A stretch of 64,000 bases of DNA from positions 186,001-250,000 of the forward strand of contig NZ_PVTJ01000003.1 in NCBI RefSeq assembly GCF_003002955.1, given 5' to 3'. The stretch comes from Glycomyces artemisiae. GTDB lineage: Bacteria; Actinomycetota; Actinomycetes; Mycobacteriales; Micromonosporaceae. The number at the start of each line of letters is the position of its first letter. Position 1 is the stretch's first letter. Position numbers and translations under genes: made by a program. Below are positions 40,631-49,312 of this stretch, one piece after another. The notes under the pieces were generated by a model. It was not told the DNA's origin, searched no databases, and was given only the letters and a program-made list of their open reading frames with translations.

Positions 40631-41566
40631 ATGACCGCCGTCGTGACCCCGGCCCCGGCGCGCAGGCGCCGCGGGCCGGGCCCGCAGAAGATGCCGCTCG
40701 GCGAGCGCTGGAGCCGCCGGGGACCGCTCCTGCCCGCGCTGCTGCTGGTCCTGGTGCTCACGCAGCTGCCGATGCTGGTGACCGTCTACTACAGCCTCCA
40801 GTCGCGGAACCTGCTGCGCCCCGGCGAGACCGCGTTCGCCGGGCTCGACAACTACGCAGCCGTCATCGGCGACGCGCACTTCAGGGGCGCCGTGCTCAAC
40901 ACGGTGGTCCTGACCGCGAGCGTGGTGCTGCTGGCGATGGCCCTGGGCATCGCGCTCGCGGTGCTCCTGGACCAGAAGTTCCTGGGCCGCAACGTGGTCC
41001 GGACGCTGCTCATCACGCCGTTCCTGGTGATGCCCGCCGCGGCCGCGCTGATCTGGAAGCACGCGATGTTCAACCCCCTGTTCGGCATCCTCAACTGGGT
41101 GCTGTCGCCGTTCGGGGTCGAACGCGTCGACTGGGTGTCGGAGCACCCGATGTTCTCGCTGATCCTCATGCTGACGTGGCAGTGGACGCCGTTCATGATG
41201 CTCATCGTGCTCGCCGGGCTCCAGAGCCAGGACCCGGAGATCCTGGAGGCGGCGAAAGTGGACGGCGCGAACGCGCTCCAGACGTTCCGCCGCATCACCT
41301 TCCCGCACCTGCGCCGGTTCATCGAGCTGGGGCTGCTGCTGGGGTCGATCTTCATCGTGAACACGTTCGACCCGATCTACCTCATCACGCAGGGCGGGCC
41401 GGGCCAGGCCACCACGAACCTGCCGTACTTCATCTACCAGGTGACCTTCCGCGCCTTCGAGGTCGGCGAGGCGGCCGCGGCGGGCGTCGTGGTCGTGTGC
41501 TGCACGATCCTCATCGCCACGTTCGCGCTGCGGGTCATCTCCAGCCTGTTCCGAGAGGAGCGCTGA
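40631..41566 (+). CDS. Polyol/sugar ABC transporter permease, MalF type
   Basis: A 311-residue membrane subunit with six predicted helices after a basic ~35-residue N-end. EAA loop EAAKVDGANALQTFRRITFP. Starts four bases after the receptor stop. Pairs with the next gene; no ATPase gene is in the operon. Confidence 0.92.
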   Translation: MTAVVTPAPARRRRGPGPQKMPLGERWSRRGPLLPALLLVLVLTQLPMLVTVYYSLQSRNLLRPGETAFAGLDNYAAVIGDAHFRGAVLNTVVLTASVVLLAMALGIALAVLLDQKFLGRNVVRTLLITPFLVMPAAAALIWKHAMFNPLFGILNWVLSPFGVERVDWVSEHPMFSLILMLTWQWTPFMMLIVLAGLQSQDPEILEAAKVDGANALQTFRRITFPHLRRFIELGLLLGSIFIVNTFDPIYLITQGGPGQATTNLPYFIYQVTFRAFEVGEAAAAGVVVVCCTILIATFALRVISSLFREER

Positions 41567-41567
41567 G

Positions 41568-42395
41568 ATGTCCGCGAAGCGATCCCGCCGCAAGGGGAGC
41601 GCGCTGGTCGGCGTGCTCGCTTGGGCCGCCGCCCTGGTGTTCTTCTTCCCGGTGCTGTGGATGTTCGTCTCGGGCTTCAAGCAGGAGGCCCAGGCGAGCA
41701 CCGACCCGCCGACGTTCCTGTTCGCGCCCACGATGGACCAGTTCGAGGCGATCCTCGGGCGCGACTTCACCCCGTACCTGCTCAATTCGCTCATGGCGTC
41801 GATCGGGTCGACGCTGCTGGTGCTCGCGCTGGCGACGCCCGCGGCGTACGCGCTGTCGCTGCGGCCGGTCCCCGGCTGGCGCGACTCGCTGTTCTTCTTC
41901 ATCTCGACGCGGATGATGCCCCCTGCGGCGATCATCCTGCCGCTGTACATCATCGCGAGCAATGCGGGCGTGCTCGACAACGTCACGATGCTCGCGCTGG
42001 TGTACACGGCGATGAATCTGCCGATCGCGGTGTGGATGATCCGCTCGTTCCTGCTGGAGCTGCCGACGGCGGTCCTGGAGGCCGCGAAGATCGACGGCGC
42101 CGGGTTCCTCACGGAGGTGCGGCGGATCATCCTCCCGATGATCGCGCCGGGCCTGGCCGCGACCGCGCTGATCTGCTTCATCTTCGCGTGGAACGAGTTC
42201 TTCTTCGCCGTGAGCCTCACCTCGACCCGGGCGGCCACCGTGCCGGTGTTCCTGACCGGGTTCATCACCAGCGAGGGCCTGTTCCTCGCCCGCCTGTCCG
42301 CCGCCGCGACCATGGCCGCGCTGCCGGTGATCCTCGCCGGCTGGATCGCGCAGAAATGGCTGGTCCGCGGCCTCACCATGGGAGCCGTGAAGTGA
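41568..42395 (+). CDS. Polyol/sugar ABC transporter permease, MalG type
   Basis: A 275-residue membrane subunit, six helices, EAA loop EAAKIDGAGFLTEVRRIILP, and a C-terminal tail ending WLVRGLTMGAVK as in mannitol/sorbitol systems. One base separates it from the MalF-type gene and its TGA overlaps the dehydrogenase ATG. Confidence 0.92.
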   Translation: MSAKRSRRKGSALVGVLAWAAALVFFFPVLWMFVSGFKQEAQASTDPPTFLFAPTMDQFEAILGRDFTPYLLNSLMASIGSTLLVLALATPAAYALSLRPVPGWRDSLFFFISTRMMPPAAIILPLYIIASNAGVLDNVTMLALVYTAMNLPIAVWMIRSFLLELPTAVLEAAKIDGAGFLTEVRRIILPMIAPGLAATALICFIFAWNEFFFAVSLTSTRAATVPVFLTGFITSEGLFLARLSAAATMAALPVILAGWIAQKWLVRGLTMGAVK

Positions 42396-43396
42396 TGCGC
42401 GCCGTCGTCATCGAGAAGCCCGGAACGATCAATACGACCACTGTGGAGGACCCGGCGCCGGGGCCGCGGGACGTGGTGCTGGAGGTGTCGGGCGTCGGCA
42501 TCTGCGGCACCGACCTCCATGTGCTGGACGGGGACCTGGAGGGCTCGGAGTACCCGATCATCCCGGGCCACGAGTTCGCGGGGACCGTGGTCGCCGCGGG
42601 GTCCGCGGTCGAGAAGCTCGCGGTCGGCGACCGGGTCGCCGTGGACCCCAACCTCTTCTGCGGGGAGTGCCACTACTGCCGGATCGGGCGCGGGAACCTC
42701 TGCGAGCGGTACAACGCCATGGGAGTCATCCGGACCCCGGGAGCGACCGCTGAGTACTGCGCCGTGCCCGAAGGGAACTGCTACCCGATCCCCGAGGGCG
42801 TGGAGCTGGAGCACGCGCCGCTCATCGAGCCGCTGTCGTGCGCCGTCCACGGCTTCGACCTGCTGCCCGGCCGCGTCGGGGAGCACTACCTCGTGTACGG
42901 CGCGGGCACCATGGGCCTCATGATGGCCCAGCTCGCGCGGTTCGCGGGCGCCGCGAGCGTGGAGGTGGTCGACATCAACGCCGACCGCCTCGGGGTCGCG
43001 GAGCGCCTCGCCGCGGACCGGACCGCGACGTCGGCCGACGACCTCGACCGGCCCGAGGGCTGGGAGGTCGTCGTCGACTGCACCGGCGCGGTCCCCGCCA
43101 TCGAGGACGGCCTCACCCGGGTCCGCAAGGGCGGCACGTTCCAGGTGTTCGGCGTCGCCCCCGAGCAGGCGACGGCCTCGTTCTCGCCGTTCCGGGTCTA
43201 CAAGGACGAGATCACCATCGTCGGGTCGATGGCCGTGCTGCACAGCTTCGGCCGGGCAGTGGAGCTCTTGGCCCGCAAGGTGATCGACCCCGAGGTGATG
43301 ATCTCCCACTCGTTCGGCCTCGACGGCTACGCCGACGCGGTCGACCGCTTCCGCCGCGGCGCGGGCCGCAAACTCCAGATCCGCCCCGGGGCCTGA
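42395..43396 (+). CDS. Zinc-dependent polyol dehydrogenase (MDR family)
   Basis: A 333-residue medium-chain dehydrogenase. Catalytic zinc ligands are in GICGTD and GHEF; the structural zinc cluster is CGECHYCRIGRGNLC. NAD(P) loop GAGTMG, followed by VVDINADR, whose Asp favours NAD+. It would oxidise a polyol such as sorbitol or mannitol to fructose, which the divergent PfkB kinase could then phosphorylate. Start overlaps the permease stop by one base (TGATG). Last gene of the operon. Confidence 0.9.
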   Translation: MRAVVIEKPGTINTTTVEDPAPGPRDVVLEVSGVGICGTDLHVLDGDLEGSEYPIIPGHEFAGTVVAAGSAVEKLAVGDRVAVDPNLFCGECHYCRIGRGNLCERYNAMGVIRTPGATAEYCAVPEGNCYPIPEGVELEHAPLIEPLSCAVHGFDLLPGRVGEHYLVYGAGTMGLMMAQLARFAGAASVEVVDINADRLGVAERLAADRTATSADDLDRPEGWEVVVDCTGAVPAIEDGLTRVRKGGTFQVFGVAPEQATASFSPFRVYKDEITIVGSMAVLHSFGRAVELLARKVIDPEVMISHSFGLDGYADAVDRFRRGAGRKLQIRPGA

Positions 43397-43399
43397 CGG

Positions 43400-44266
43400 T
43401 CACCCCTCCGGCCGCGCCGCGAGGATCGCGAGCATCGCGGCCGTGGCCGGAGGGTCCGGCGGCTCGCCGTACACGGCGGCGTAGACGCGCCGCGGCCCGT
43501 AGTCGATCGGCACGGCGTGGACGCCGGGCTCGCGGTGCGCCTTCAGCGCGAGTCCGTTGTGGATCGCCACGCCCATGCCGGCGGCCACGAGCGAGTGCGT
43601 GACGACCATGTCGTCGCTGGAGTAGACGATGCGCGGCGTGAAGCCCGCGCGCTCGCACGCCGCGACGGTCGCGGCCCGGCAGCGCTCGCAGCCGCCGATC
43701 CACGCCGAGTCGCGGTGGTCTTCGAGCCGTTGGCCCGGCCGGTCGGCGAGGAAGTAGAGGCGGTCGTCGAGGAGGTGCACGAACCGGAAGCCCTCGGCCT
43801 CCGGGGGCGTGTCCTCGTCGCGGAAGACCAGGGCGATGTCGGCGCGGCCCGAGCGCAGGAGCGCCAGGCCCTCCACGGGGTCGGCGTCGGCGAGGTGCAG
43901 TTCGACGCCCGGATGGGCGGCGGCCAGCCGGGCGGCGGCGGGCGGCACGAGGGTGCTCAGGGCCGTCGCGAACCCGGCGAGGCGCACGCGCCCCGCCCGC
44001 AGGCCGACGCGGTCGGCGAGCTCGACGGCGGCGGCGTCCATGCGGCCCAGGATCTCCGCGGCCCGGCCCGCGAGCAGCTCGCCGTCGGGGGTGAGGCGGA
44101 TGCCGCGCCCGGCGCGCTGCACGAGCACCGCGCCCGTGGCGGCCTCAAGCCGCCGCAGGTGGTGGCTCACCGACGGCTGCGTGTAGTGCAGCTCCTTCGC
44201 GGCGCCGGTCACCGAGCCGTGCCGCGCGACCGACTCCAGCACCCGCAGGTGGATCGGGTTCAGCAT
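43400..44266 (-). CDS. LysR-family transcriptional regulator
   Basis: A 288-residue LTTR. The winged helix spans residues ~3-62 (HLRVLESVARHGSVTGAAKE, then LHYTQPSVSHHLRRLEAATG). The effector domain includes GCERCRAATVAACERAG, with paired Cys residues that could be redox-active or simply structural. Convergent with the polyol dehydrogenase gene (three-base gap) and divergent from the DHFR-like reductase gene, its most likely target. Confidence 0.9.
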   Translation of the reverse strand: MLNPIHLRVLESVARHGSVTGAAKELHYTQPSVSHHLRRLEAATGAVLVQRAGRGIRLTPDGELLAGRAAEILGRMDAAAVELADRVGLRAGRVRLAGFATALSTLVPPAAARLAAAHPGVELHLADADPVEGLALLRSGRADIALVFRDEDTPPEAEGFRFVHLLDDRLYFLADRPGQRLEDHRDSAWIGGCERCRAATVAACERAGFTPRIVYSSDDMVVTHSLVAAGMGVAIHNGLALKAHREPGVHAVPIDYGPRRVYAAVYGEPPDPPATAAMLAILAARPEG

Positions 44267-44387
44267 GCATCAATTTCCTTTATGGGTCGCGGGCGGTTTT
44301 GGCATTGGACATCATGGCACCGTGCGGCCAGGATCGGTTCCGGGGCCGAGCCGCACCGGCGGGCCCGCGACCAGAGGAGCAGCAGCC

Positions 44388-45014
44388 ATGTCACTCGCCC
44401 GAGTCCACAACTTCTCCGTCTCGCTCGACGGCTTCGGCACCGGGGAGGGCACGAGCCGCGACGCCTACTTCGGACACGCCGGGGAGCGCCTGCACGAGTG
44501 GATGTTCGCCACCAGGTGGTGGGAGGAGGGCGGCAGCGGCGGCGTCGACGACGCCTTCGTGCGCCAGCACGACCCGGGGATCGGCGCCGAGATCATGGGC
44601 GCCGGGAAGTTCGGCTTCCCCGGCTGGCACGAGGATCCCGACTGGCGGGGCGCGTGGGGCCCGAACCCGCCGTTCCACTCCCCGGTCTTCGTCCTCACCC
44701 ACCACGTGCGGCCCCCGATCGAGATGGAGGGCGGCACGGTGTTCCACTTCCTCGACGCCTCCCCCGCCGAGGCGCTCGCCGCCGCGAAAGAGGCCGCGGG
44801 CGGCCTGGACGTGCGGATCGGCGGCGGCGCCACCGTGATCCGGGACTTCCTCACCGCGGGGCTCATCGACTACATGCACGTCGCGGTCGTCCCGATCGTG
44901 CTCGGCCGGGGCGTGCGCCTGTGGGACGGGCTCGAAGCCGTCGAGCGCGACTACAAGGTCGAGGCGACCTCCAGCCCGTCGAACACCACGCACCTGACGT
45001 TCACGCGCGCCTGA
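44388..45014 (+). CDS. Dihydrofolate reductase-like (RibD C-terminal) protein
   Basis: A 208-residue protein of the DHFR/RibD-C fold. FSVSLDGFGTGEG at the start, VFVLTHH in the middle, VRIGGGATVIRDFL (the nucleotide-binding loop) and a closing IVLGRGVRLWDG are typical of the actinobacterial dihydrofolate-reductase-family group. These are reductases of unknown substrate; it is not a classical DHFR. AGAGGAG precedes the ATG. Convergent with the next gene, overlapping its end by 14 bases. Confidence 0.88.
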   Translation: MSLARVHNFSVSLDGFGTGEGTSRDAYFGHAGERLHEWMFATRWWEEGGSGGVDDAFVRQHDPGIGAEIMGAGKFGFPGWHEDPDWRGAWGPNPPFHSPVFVLTHHVRPPIEMEGGTVFHFLDASPAEALAAAKEAAGGLDVRIGGGATVIRDFLTAGLIDYMHVAVVPIVLGRGVRLWDGLEAVERDYKVEATSSPSNTTHLTFTRA

Positions 45015-46098
45015 CCGGAGCGACGGCCGCGGTCGCGAACTGCTCGACCGCGTCCACGACCGCCTCGAAGCGCGGCGAGTGGAGCAGGTCGAAGCCGTGG
45101 TGCGCCCCGGGGAGCTCGGCGTAGGCGACCCGGCCGGTGACCGCGCGCAGGTCGGCGGCGAAGCGGCGCACGTCCGCGACGTGCACGAGCGTGTCGTGGT
45201 CGCCGTGGACGATGAGGAACGGCGGGGCGCCGACCTGCGCGCGGTCGAGCGGGGCCGAGCCGGGCTCGTTCCCGAAGTACCGGCCCCAGTAGCCGTTCAG
45301 GCCCACCACGGCGGCCACGGTCGTGTCGACGCCCTCGAAGCCCGGCTGGAACGCCGGGTCGTTGGGGGTGAGGGCGGCCAGCGCGGACATGTGGGCGCCC
45401 GCGGAGGACCCGGAGAGGACGATGCGGTCGGGGTCGGCGCCCCACTCGGGGCCGTGCTCGCGGATCCAGGCGATGACGCGCTTGACGTCGGTGACGTGGT
45501 CCTCGTAGCCCGCGTCGGGGCGGTGCCGGTAGTTGGCGCTGATGCAGGTCCAGCCGTTTGCGGCAAGGCGGTGGAGGAGCGGGCGGGACTGGGTGTTCTT
45601 GCGGCCCGTCTCGTAGTGGCCGCCGTGGAAGTGCACGAGGACCGGGGCGACGGCCGGGTGCGAGCGGTGCCGGTAGAGGTCGAGGAGGTGGCGCTTCCCG
45701 GCGGGGCCGTAGGCGAGGTCCGCGATGCGCTCGACCGAGCGGGGCCGGATGGCGAACGGGCTGAGCAGGCGAGCGAGGCTGGTGCGGCGCGGGGTGTACG
45801 CCGCGCCGAGGGCCTTGCGGAGTGCGTGCGGGGTGCGGAGGCCGCGCCAGGCGGTGAGGGCGACGCAGGCCCCGGCGAGGACGGCGGCTGTGGTCGCGAC
45901 CGGGTTCGCGAGGTCCCCTTGGGAGGCCGCGAGGGCGGTGTCGGCGATGAAGAACGCGATCACGAGGAGCGGGAGTTCGTTGACGGCCAGGCAGATGAAG
46001 TACCAGACCGTGCCGAGGCGCTCGGGCAGGCGGGGGACGGGGACCGCGGGGAGGGCGAGGACCGCGAGACCGATCAGGTAGCCCCAGGGGACGCTCAT
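45001..46098 (-). CDS. Membrane-anchored alpha/beta hydrolase (BD-FAE/lipase-like)
   Basis: A 365-residue protein. Two or three hydrophobic helices fill residues ~5-85. The hydrolase domain begins near 120 with oxyanion motif HFHGGHY, nucleophile elbow GSSAGAH, Asp in HGDHDTLV and His in PGAHHGFD, all of the hormone-sensitive-lipase/BD-FAE class. The start ATG overlaps the stop of the DUF6069-like gene (ATGA). Esterase specificity unknown. Confidence 0.88.
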   Translation of the reverse strand: MSVPWGYLIGLAVLALPAVPVPRLPERLGTVWYFICLAVNELPLLVIAFFIADTALAASQGDLANPVATTAAVLAGACVALTAWRGLRTPHALRKALGAAYTPRRTSLARLLSPFAIRPRSVERIADLAYGPAGKRHLLDLYRHRSHPAVAPVLVHFHGGHYETGRKNTQSRPLLHRLAANGWTCISANYRHRPDAGYEDHVTDVKRVIAWIREHGPEWGADPDRIVLSGSSAGAHMSALAALTPNDPAFQPGFEGVDTTVAAVVGLNGYWGRYFGNEPGSAPLDRAQVGAPPFLIVHGDHDTLVHVADVRRFAADLRAVTGRVAYAELPGAHHGFDLLHSPRFEAVVDAVEQFATAAVAPVRRA

Positions 46099-46466
46099 CG
46101 GCGCGCCAGCCCGGTGATGACGACCGCGCCGACGGCGAGGTGCATGCACAGGAGGCTCGCGACGGCTGCGGCGCCAGCGGCGCCGAGCGGGCCGAGGAGC
46201 GAGACGGCCAGGAAGACGACCGCGACGATCGTCCAGATGCGGGTGCCGCGGGCGGTGGCGCGTTCGAGGAGGGCGAGGAGGCCCCACCCGGCGAGGCCCG
46301 CCGCGAGTGCGGCGGCGATGACGAGGACCGGGCCCACGGTGAGGTCCGTGTCCCCTTGCGGGACGGTGAGGTCCACTCCGGCGAGCGGGGCGGCGACGGC
46401 CCAGACGAGGAGGGCGGCCGCGGCGGCGGCGATGACGACGAGGAGTCGGCGGGCGTTGCGGTTCAT
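46095..46466 (-). CDS. Small four-helix membrane protein (DUF6069-like)
   Basis: A 123-residue protein with four hydrophobic helices and almost no loops. Acidic VPQGDTDLTVG lies between helices 1 and 2. The layout matches DUF6069 proteins; no function is known for them. Divergent from a sensor kinase gene and coupled to the alpha/beta hydrolase gene. Confidence 0.75.
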   Translation of the reverse strand: MNRNARRLLVVIAAAAAALLVWAVAAPLAGVDLTVPQGDTDLTVGPVLVIAAALAAGLAGWGLLALLERATARGTRIWTIVAVVFLAVSLLGPLGAAGAAAVASLLCMHLAVGAVVITGLARR

Positions 46467-46585
46467 GCCGACGAGTCTCGTCCGGGGGGCGGGGCCGGCG
46501 CCTCGGTCCGGGGGCCGCGGGGGTCCCTGCGGAGGGACGGGGCGCCTCCTACTTTCGGAGGTGACGGCCCGGCGGAGGCGGTGGC

Positions 46586-46591
46586 TAGCAT
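46586..46591 (+). promoter_or_regulatory. -10 element for a leaderless kinase mRNA
   Basis: TAGCAT is six bases from the GTG at 46598, consistent with transcription starting on that codon. No ribosome site. Confidence 0.4.
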
Positions 46592-46597
46592 GTGCCG

Positions 46598-47710
46598 GTG
46601 ATCCATCGCCGTGCACCGCGCCCCGTCGACATCGCCTCCATGGGCGCGGGCGTCGGCCTGCTGACCGCGCTGTCGCTGCTGTCACGGCCCTCCGTCGGGC
46701 CGCTGGAGTACGCGGTCGCGGTGCTCGCGTGGGCGGCGGCGATGGTGCAGCTGTGGCGGCCGGTGACCGGCGCGCTGGCGGCGACGGTGCTCGCGGTGGT
46801 GTCGCCGATGGCGACGACCGCGGCGACCGTCGGGGCGCTCCAGGTCGCGTGGCGCACGCGGTTCCGCACCGCGGTCGCGGTGTCGCTCGCGGGGATCGCG
46901 GCGCACCTCCTCCAGTGGATCTGGCATCCCAACGCGGCCTTGGGGTTCGACTGGTGGGCGCTGCTGGTGACCGTGGCGTACGGGGCGCTGCTGGGATGGG
47001 GGACGCTCGCGCGCTCGCACCGGGACCTGGTGATCTCGCTGCGCGAGCGCGCCCGGCGCGCCGAGGCCGAGCAGGGGCGGCGGGTCGCGGAGGCGCGGGC
47101 CGCGGAGCGGCGGGGCCTGGCGCGGGAGATGCACGACGTGCTCGCGAACCGGTTGTCACTGGTGGCGACGCACGCGGGGGCGCTGGAGTTCCGGCCCGAC
47201 GCGCCCCCGGAGAAGATCGCGCTCGCCGCAGGGGTGGTCCGCGACGGCGTCCACCAGGCCCTCGAAGAGCTGCGGGAGGTCATCGGGCTGCTGCGCGAGG
47301 ACGAGGGTGCGACGGGGGTGCAGCCGGCCTTGGAGGCCCTGGAGGGGCTGCTCGCGGACGCGCGGGCGGCCGGGCAGGTCGTGGAGGTCGGCGACGGGCT
47401 CGGCGGCGCGGTGCCGCCGCCGACGGTGGGGCGCACGGCGTTCCGAGTCGTCCAGGAGGGACTGACGAACGCGCGCAAGCACGCCGCCGGGCTCCCTGCG
47501 GACGTGTCGCTGGAGGGCGCCCCGGGCGGGGAGCTGGTGGTCGCGGTCGGGAATCCGCTGCCTCCGGCGGGGACCGGTCCGGCCGTGCCAGGGAGCGGGC
47601 TCGGCCTGGTCGGGCTCACCGAGCGCGTGCGGCTGGCGGGCGGGACGCTCGACCACTCCGCAGTCGGCGGGAGGTTCGAGCTGCGGGCCCGGCTACCATG
47701 GCCGACGTGA
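46598..47710 (+). CDS. NarL-type sensor histidine kinase (second system)
   Basis: A 370-residue membrane sensor. About five hydrophobic helices span residues 11-140, then a charged linker. HisKA_3 phospho-acceptor His179 lies in AREMHDVLANRL; the HATPase domain has RVVQEGLTNARKHA and GSGLGLVGLTERV. The GTG is chosen from the -10 spacing; another GTG two codons upstream is in frame. The end overlaps the response-regulator gene. Confidence 0.92.
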   Translation: MIHRRAPRPVDIASMGAGVGLLTALSLLSRPSVGPLEYAVAVLAWAAAMVQLWRPVTGALAATVLAVVSPMATTAATVGALQVAWRTRFRTAVAVSLAGIAAHLLQWIWHPNAALGFDWWALLVTVAYGALLGWGTLARSHRDLVISLRERARRAEAEQGRRVAEARAAERRGLAREMHDVLANRLSLVATHAGALEFRPDAPPEKIALAAGVVRDGVHQALEELREVIGLLREDEGATGVQPALEALEGLLADARAAGQVVEVGDGLGGAVPPPTVGRTAFRVVQEGLTNARKHAAGLPADVSLEGAPGGELVVAVGNPLPPAGTGPAVPGSGLGLVGLTERVRLAGGTLDHSAVGGRFELRARLPWPT

Positions 47711-48351
47711 TCCGCGTGCTCCTCGTCGACGACGACGCCCTGGTCCGGGCCGGGCTGTCCATGATGCTCGACGGCGTCGGCGACCTGCGGGTGGTCGGCG
47801 AGGCGGGCGACGGGCGCGAGGCGGTCGCCGCGGTCGAGGCCCGCTCCCCCGACGTGGTCCTCATGGACCTCCAGATGCCGCACGTCGACGGGATCGCCGC
47901 GACCCGGCGGCTGCGCGCGCTGCCGAACCCGCCGGAGGTGGTCGTGCTGACCACGTTCGACACCGACGAGAACCTCCTCCACGCGCTGCGCGCGGGCGCG
48001 AGCGGGTACCTCCTCAAGGACACGCCGCCGGCCCGGATCGCCGAGGCCATAGCGAACGTCGCGGCCGGGGAGCCGATCCTGTCGCCGCGGATCACCCGGC
48101 GGCTCATGGAGCGCTCGGTGACGCAGGCGGGCGCGTACGAGCGGGCCCGCGAGCGGCTCGCGGCCCTGACGCCCCGCGAGCACGACGTGGCCGTCGCGAT
48201 CGGGTTCGGCGAGTCGAACGCGGAGATCGCCGGGAACCTCGACATGAGCGTCACGACGGTGAAATCGCACGTCTCCAGCATCCTCGCCAAGCTCGGCCTG
48301 GACAACCGGACGCAGATCGCGCTGCTGGCGCACGACGCCGACCTGGTCTGA
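47698..48351 (+). CDS. NarL/LuxR-family response regulator (second system)
   Basis: A 217-residue regulator: receiver domain with DDD at 11-13 and phospho-acceptor Asp57 in VLMDLQMP, then a LuxR helix-turn-helix starting LTPREHDVAVAIGFGESNAE. ATG start overlaps the kinase end by 13 bases; a GTG three codons later would give a GTGA overlap and is an alternative. The pair resembles the first two-component system of the window in layout, but sequences differ enough that they are separate systems. Confidence 0.94.
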   Translation: MADVIRVLLVDDDALVRAGLSMMLDGVGDLRVVGEAGDGREAVAAVEARSPDVVLMDLQMPHVDGIAATRRLRALPNPPEVVVLTTFDTDENLLHALRAGASGYLLKDTPPARIAEAIANVAAGEPILSPRITRRLMERSVTQAGAYERARERLAALTPREHDVAVAIGFGESNAEIAGNLDMSVTTVKSHVSSILAKLGLDNRTQIALLAHDADLV

Positions 48352-48578
48352 GCCGCACCCGAACCGGTTCGTCCGAAAGGGTGAGTCCCTTATCGTCTGA
48401 ACGGACCAATTCACGATCACGCTCGGTACGGGAGTCCACCTGTACCTGATCTGTCCCTTGTGCCCTCCGGAGCCGGTGGAAACGGAGGAACCGGGGCTGG
48501 CCCCGCTGGCATATCGTCCAGTGAGGGGCCCGCCCGTTCACTCCCCCGTCGAGTGAAGCCCCTGGTCAAGGAGACGCC

Positions 48579-48980
48579 ATGGACAACCCCCTCCTCAGCC
48601 TGGACCCCGAGGACGCGATGCGGCGCATCGAGGACTGGAAGGCGCGGGCCGACGCCGCCGCGGCGAACGCGCTCGCCGCGAGCGAGCGGCTGCAGGCGCT
48701 CACCGCCACCGCCTCCGACGACAACGGGACCGTCACGATCACCGTCGACGCCGACGGGACGATGACGAAGATCGAACTCTCCCACCGGGTCCAGAAGCAG
48801 TCCGCGCACTTCACCGAGGACGCCGTCATGGAGGTCTACCGGAAGGCCCAGGAGAAGCTCACCGAGGCCGCCAAGGAGGTCGTCGCCGACAGCGTCGGGT
48901 CCGGGTCGGCCACCGGGAGGGCCCTCATGGCCGGGTACGAGCGGCGCCTCGAACGGCTCGACGAGCCCGGGGAGCGGTGA
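48579..48980 (+). CDS. YbaB/EbfC-family protein at the head of an ESX-type operon
   Basis: A 133-residue protein with a helical N-terminus (RRIEDWKARADAAAANALAA), the YbaB core strand pair (GTVTITVDADGTMTKIEL) and a C-terminal helix. YbaB/EbfC proteins bind DNA, but a branch occurs beside ESX secretion genes (as with EspL), where it may act as a chaperone. Here it is the first of six tightly packed genes. The next start overlaps its stop (GTGA). Confidence 0.8.
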   Translation: MDNPLLSLDPEDAMRRIEDWKARADAAAANALAASERLQALTATASDDNGTVTITVDADGTMTKIELSHRVQKQSAHFTEDAVMEVYRKAQEKLTEAAKEVVADSVGSGSATGRALMAGYERRLERLDEPGER

Positions 48981-49312
48981 CCATGGGGCGGCTCCAGGTG
49001 CAGATCGACGAGCTGCACACCCACGCGGTCCACTTGCGCGGCATCCACGAGCGGTTCCAGGCCGTGCAGGACGCGAGCGCGCACATCTCCGGCGGCGAGG
49101 ACGCGTACGGCGCGCTGTGCGCGTTCTTCCCGTCGATCCTCCACGAGCGCCATGCGGCGCAGGAGGAGCTGGTCCGGGAGATCGCGTTCAACGTCGCGAG
49201 CCTCGCGGGCGCGGTGTCCGACAGCGCCGACGAGTACGAGGACGCCGACAAGCAGAACGCCAGCGTGTTCAAGGCGATCAACAGCTCCGCGGCGGGGCCG
49301 GTGGAGCCGTGA
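48977..49312 (+). CDS. ESX/type VII secretion target, EspC-like
   Basis: A 111-residue all-helical protein. The pattern AYGALCAFFPSIL in the middle and a long C-terminal helix rich in Ala/Asp match the EspC/type VII secretion-target family. Expected to pair with a partner helical protein and leave through an ESX channel. GTG start overlaps the upstream TGA; an ATG two codons later is possible. Its own stop overlaps the next GTG. Confidence 0.8.
   Translation: MTMGRLQVQIDELHTHAVHLRGIHERFQAVQDASAHISGGEDAYGALCAFFPSILHERHAAQEELVREIAFNVASLAGAVSDSADEYEDADKQNASVFKAINSSAAGPVEP

Noticed and set aside
45079-47697. A long plus-strand open frame leading into the second response regulator
   Set aside because: Only the part from 47698 shows receiver and LuxR domains. 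Upstream it runs antisense to the alpha/beta hydrolase and in the wrong frame through the kinase gene.
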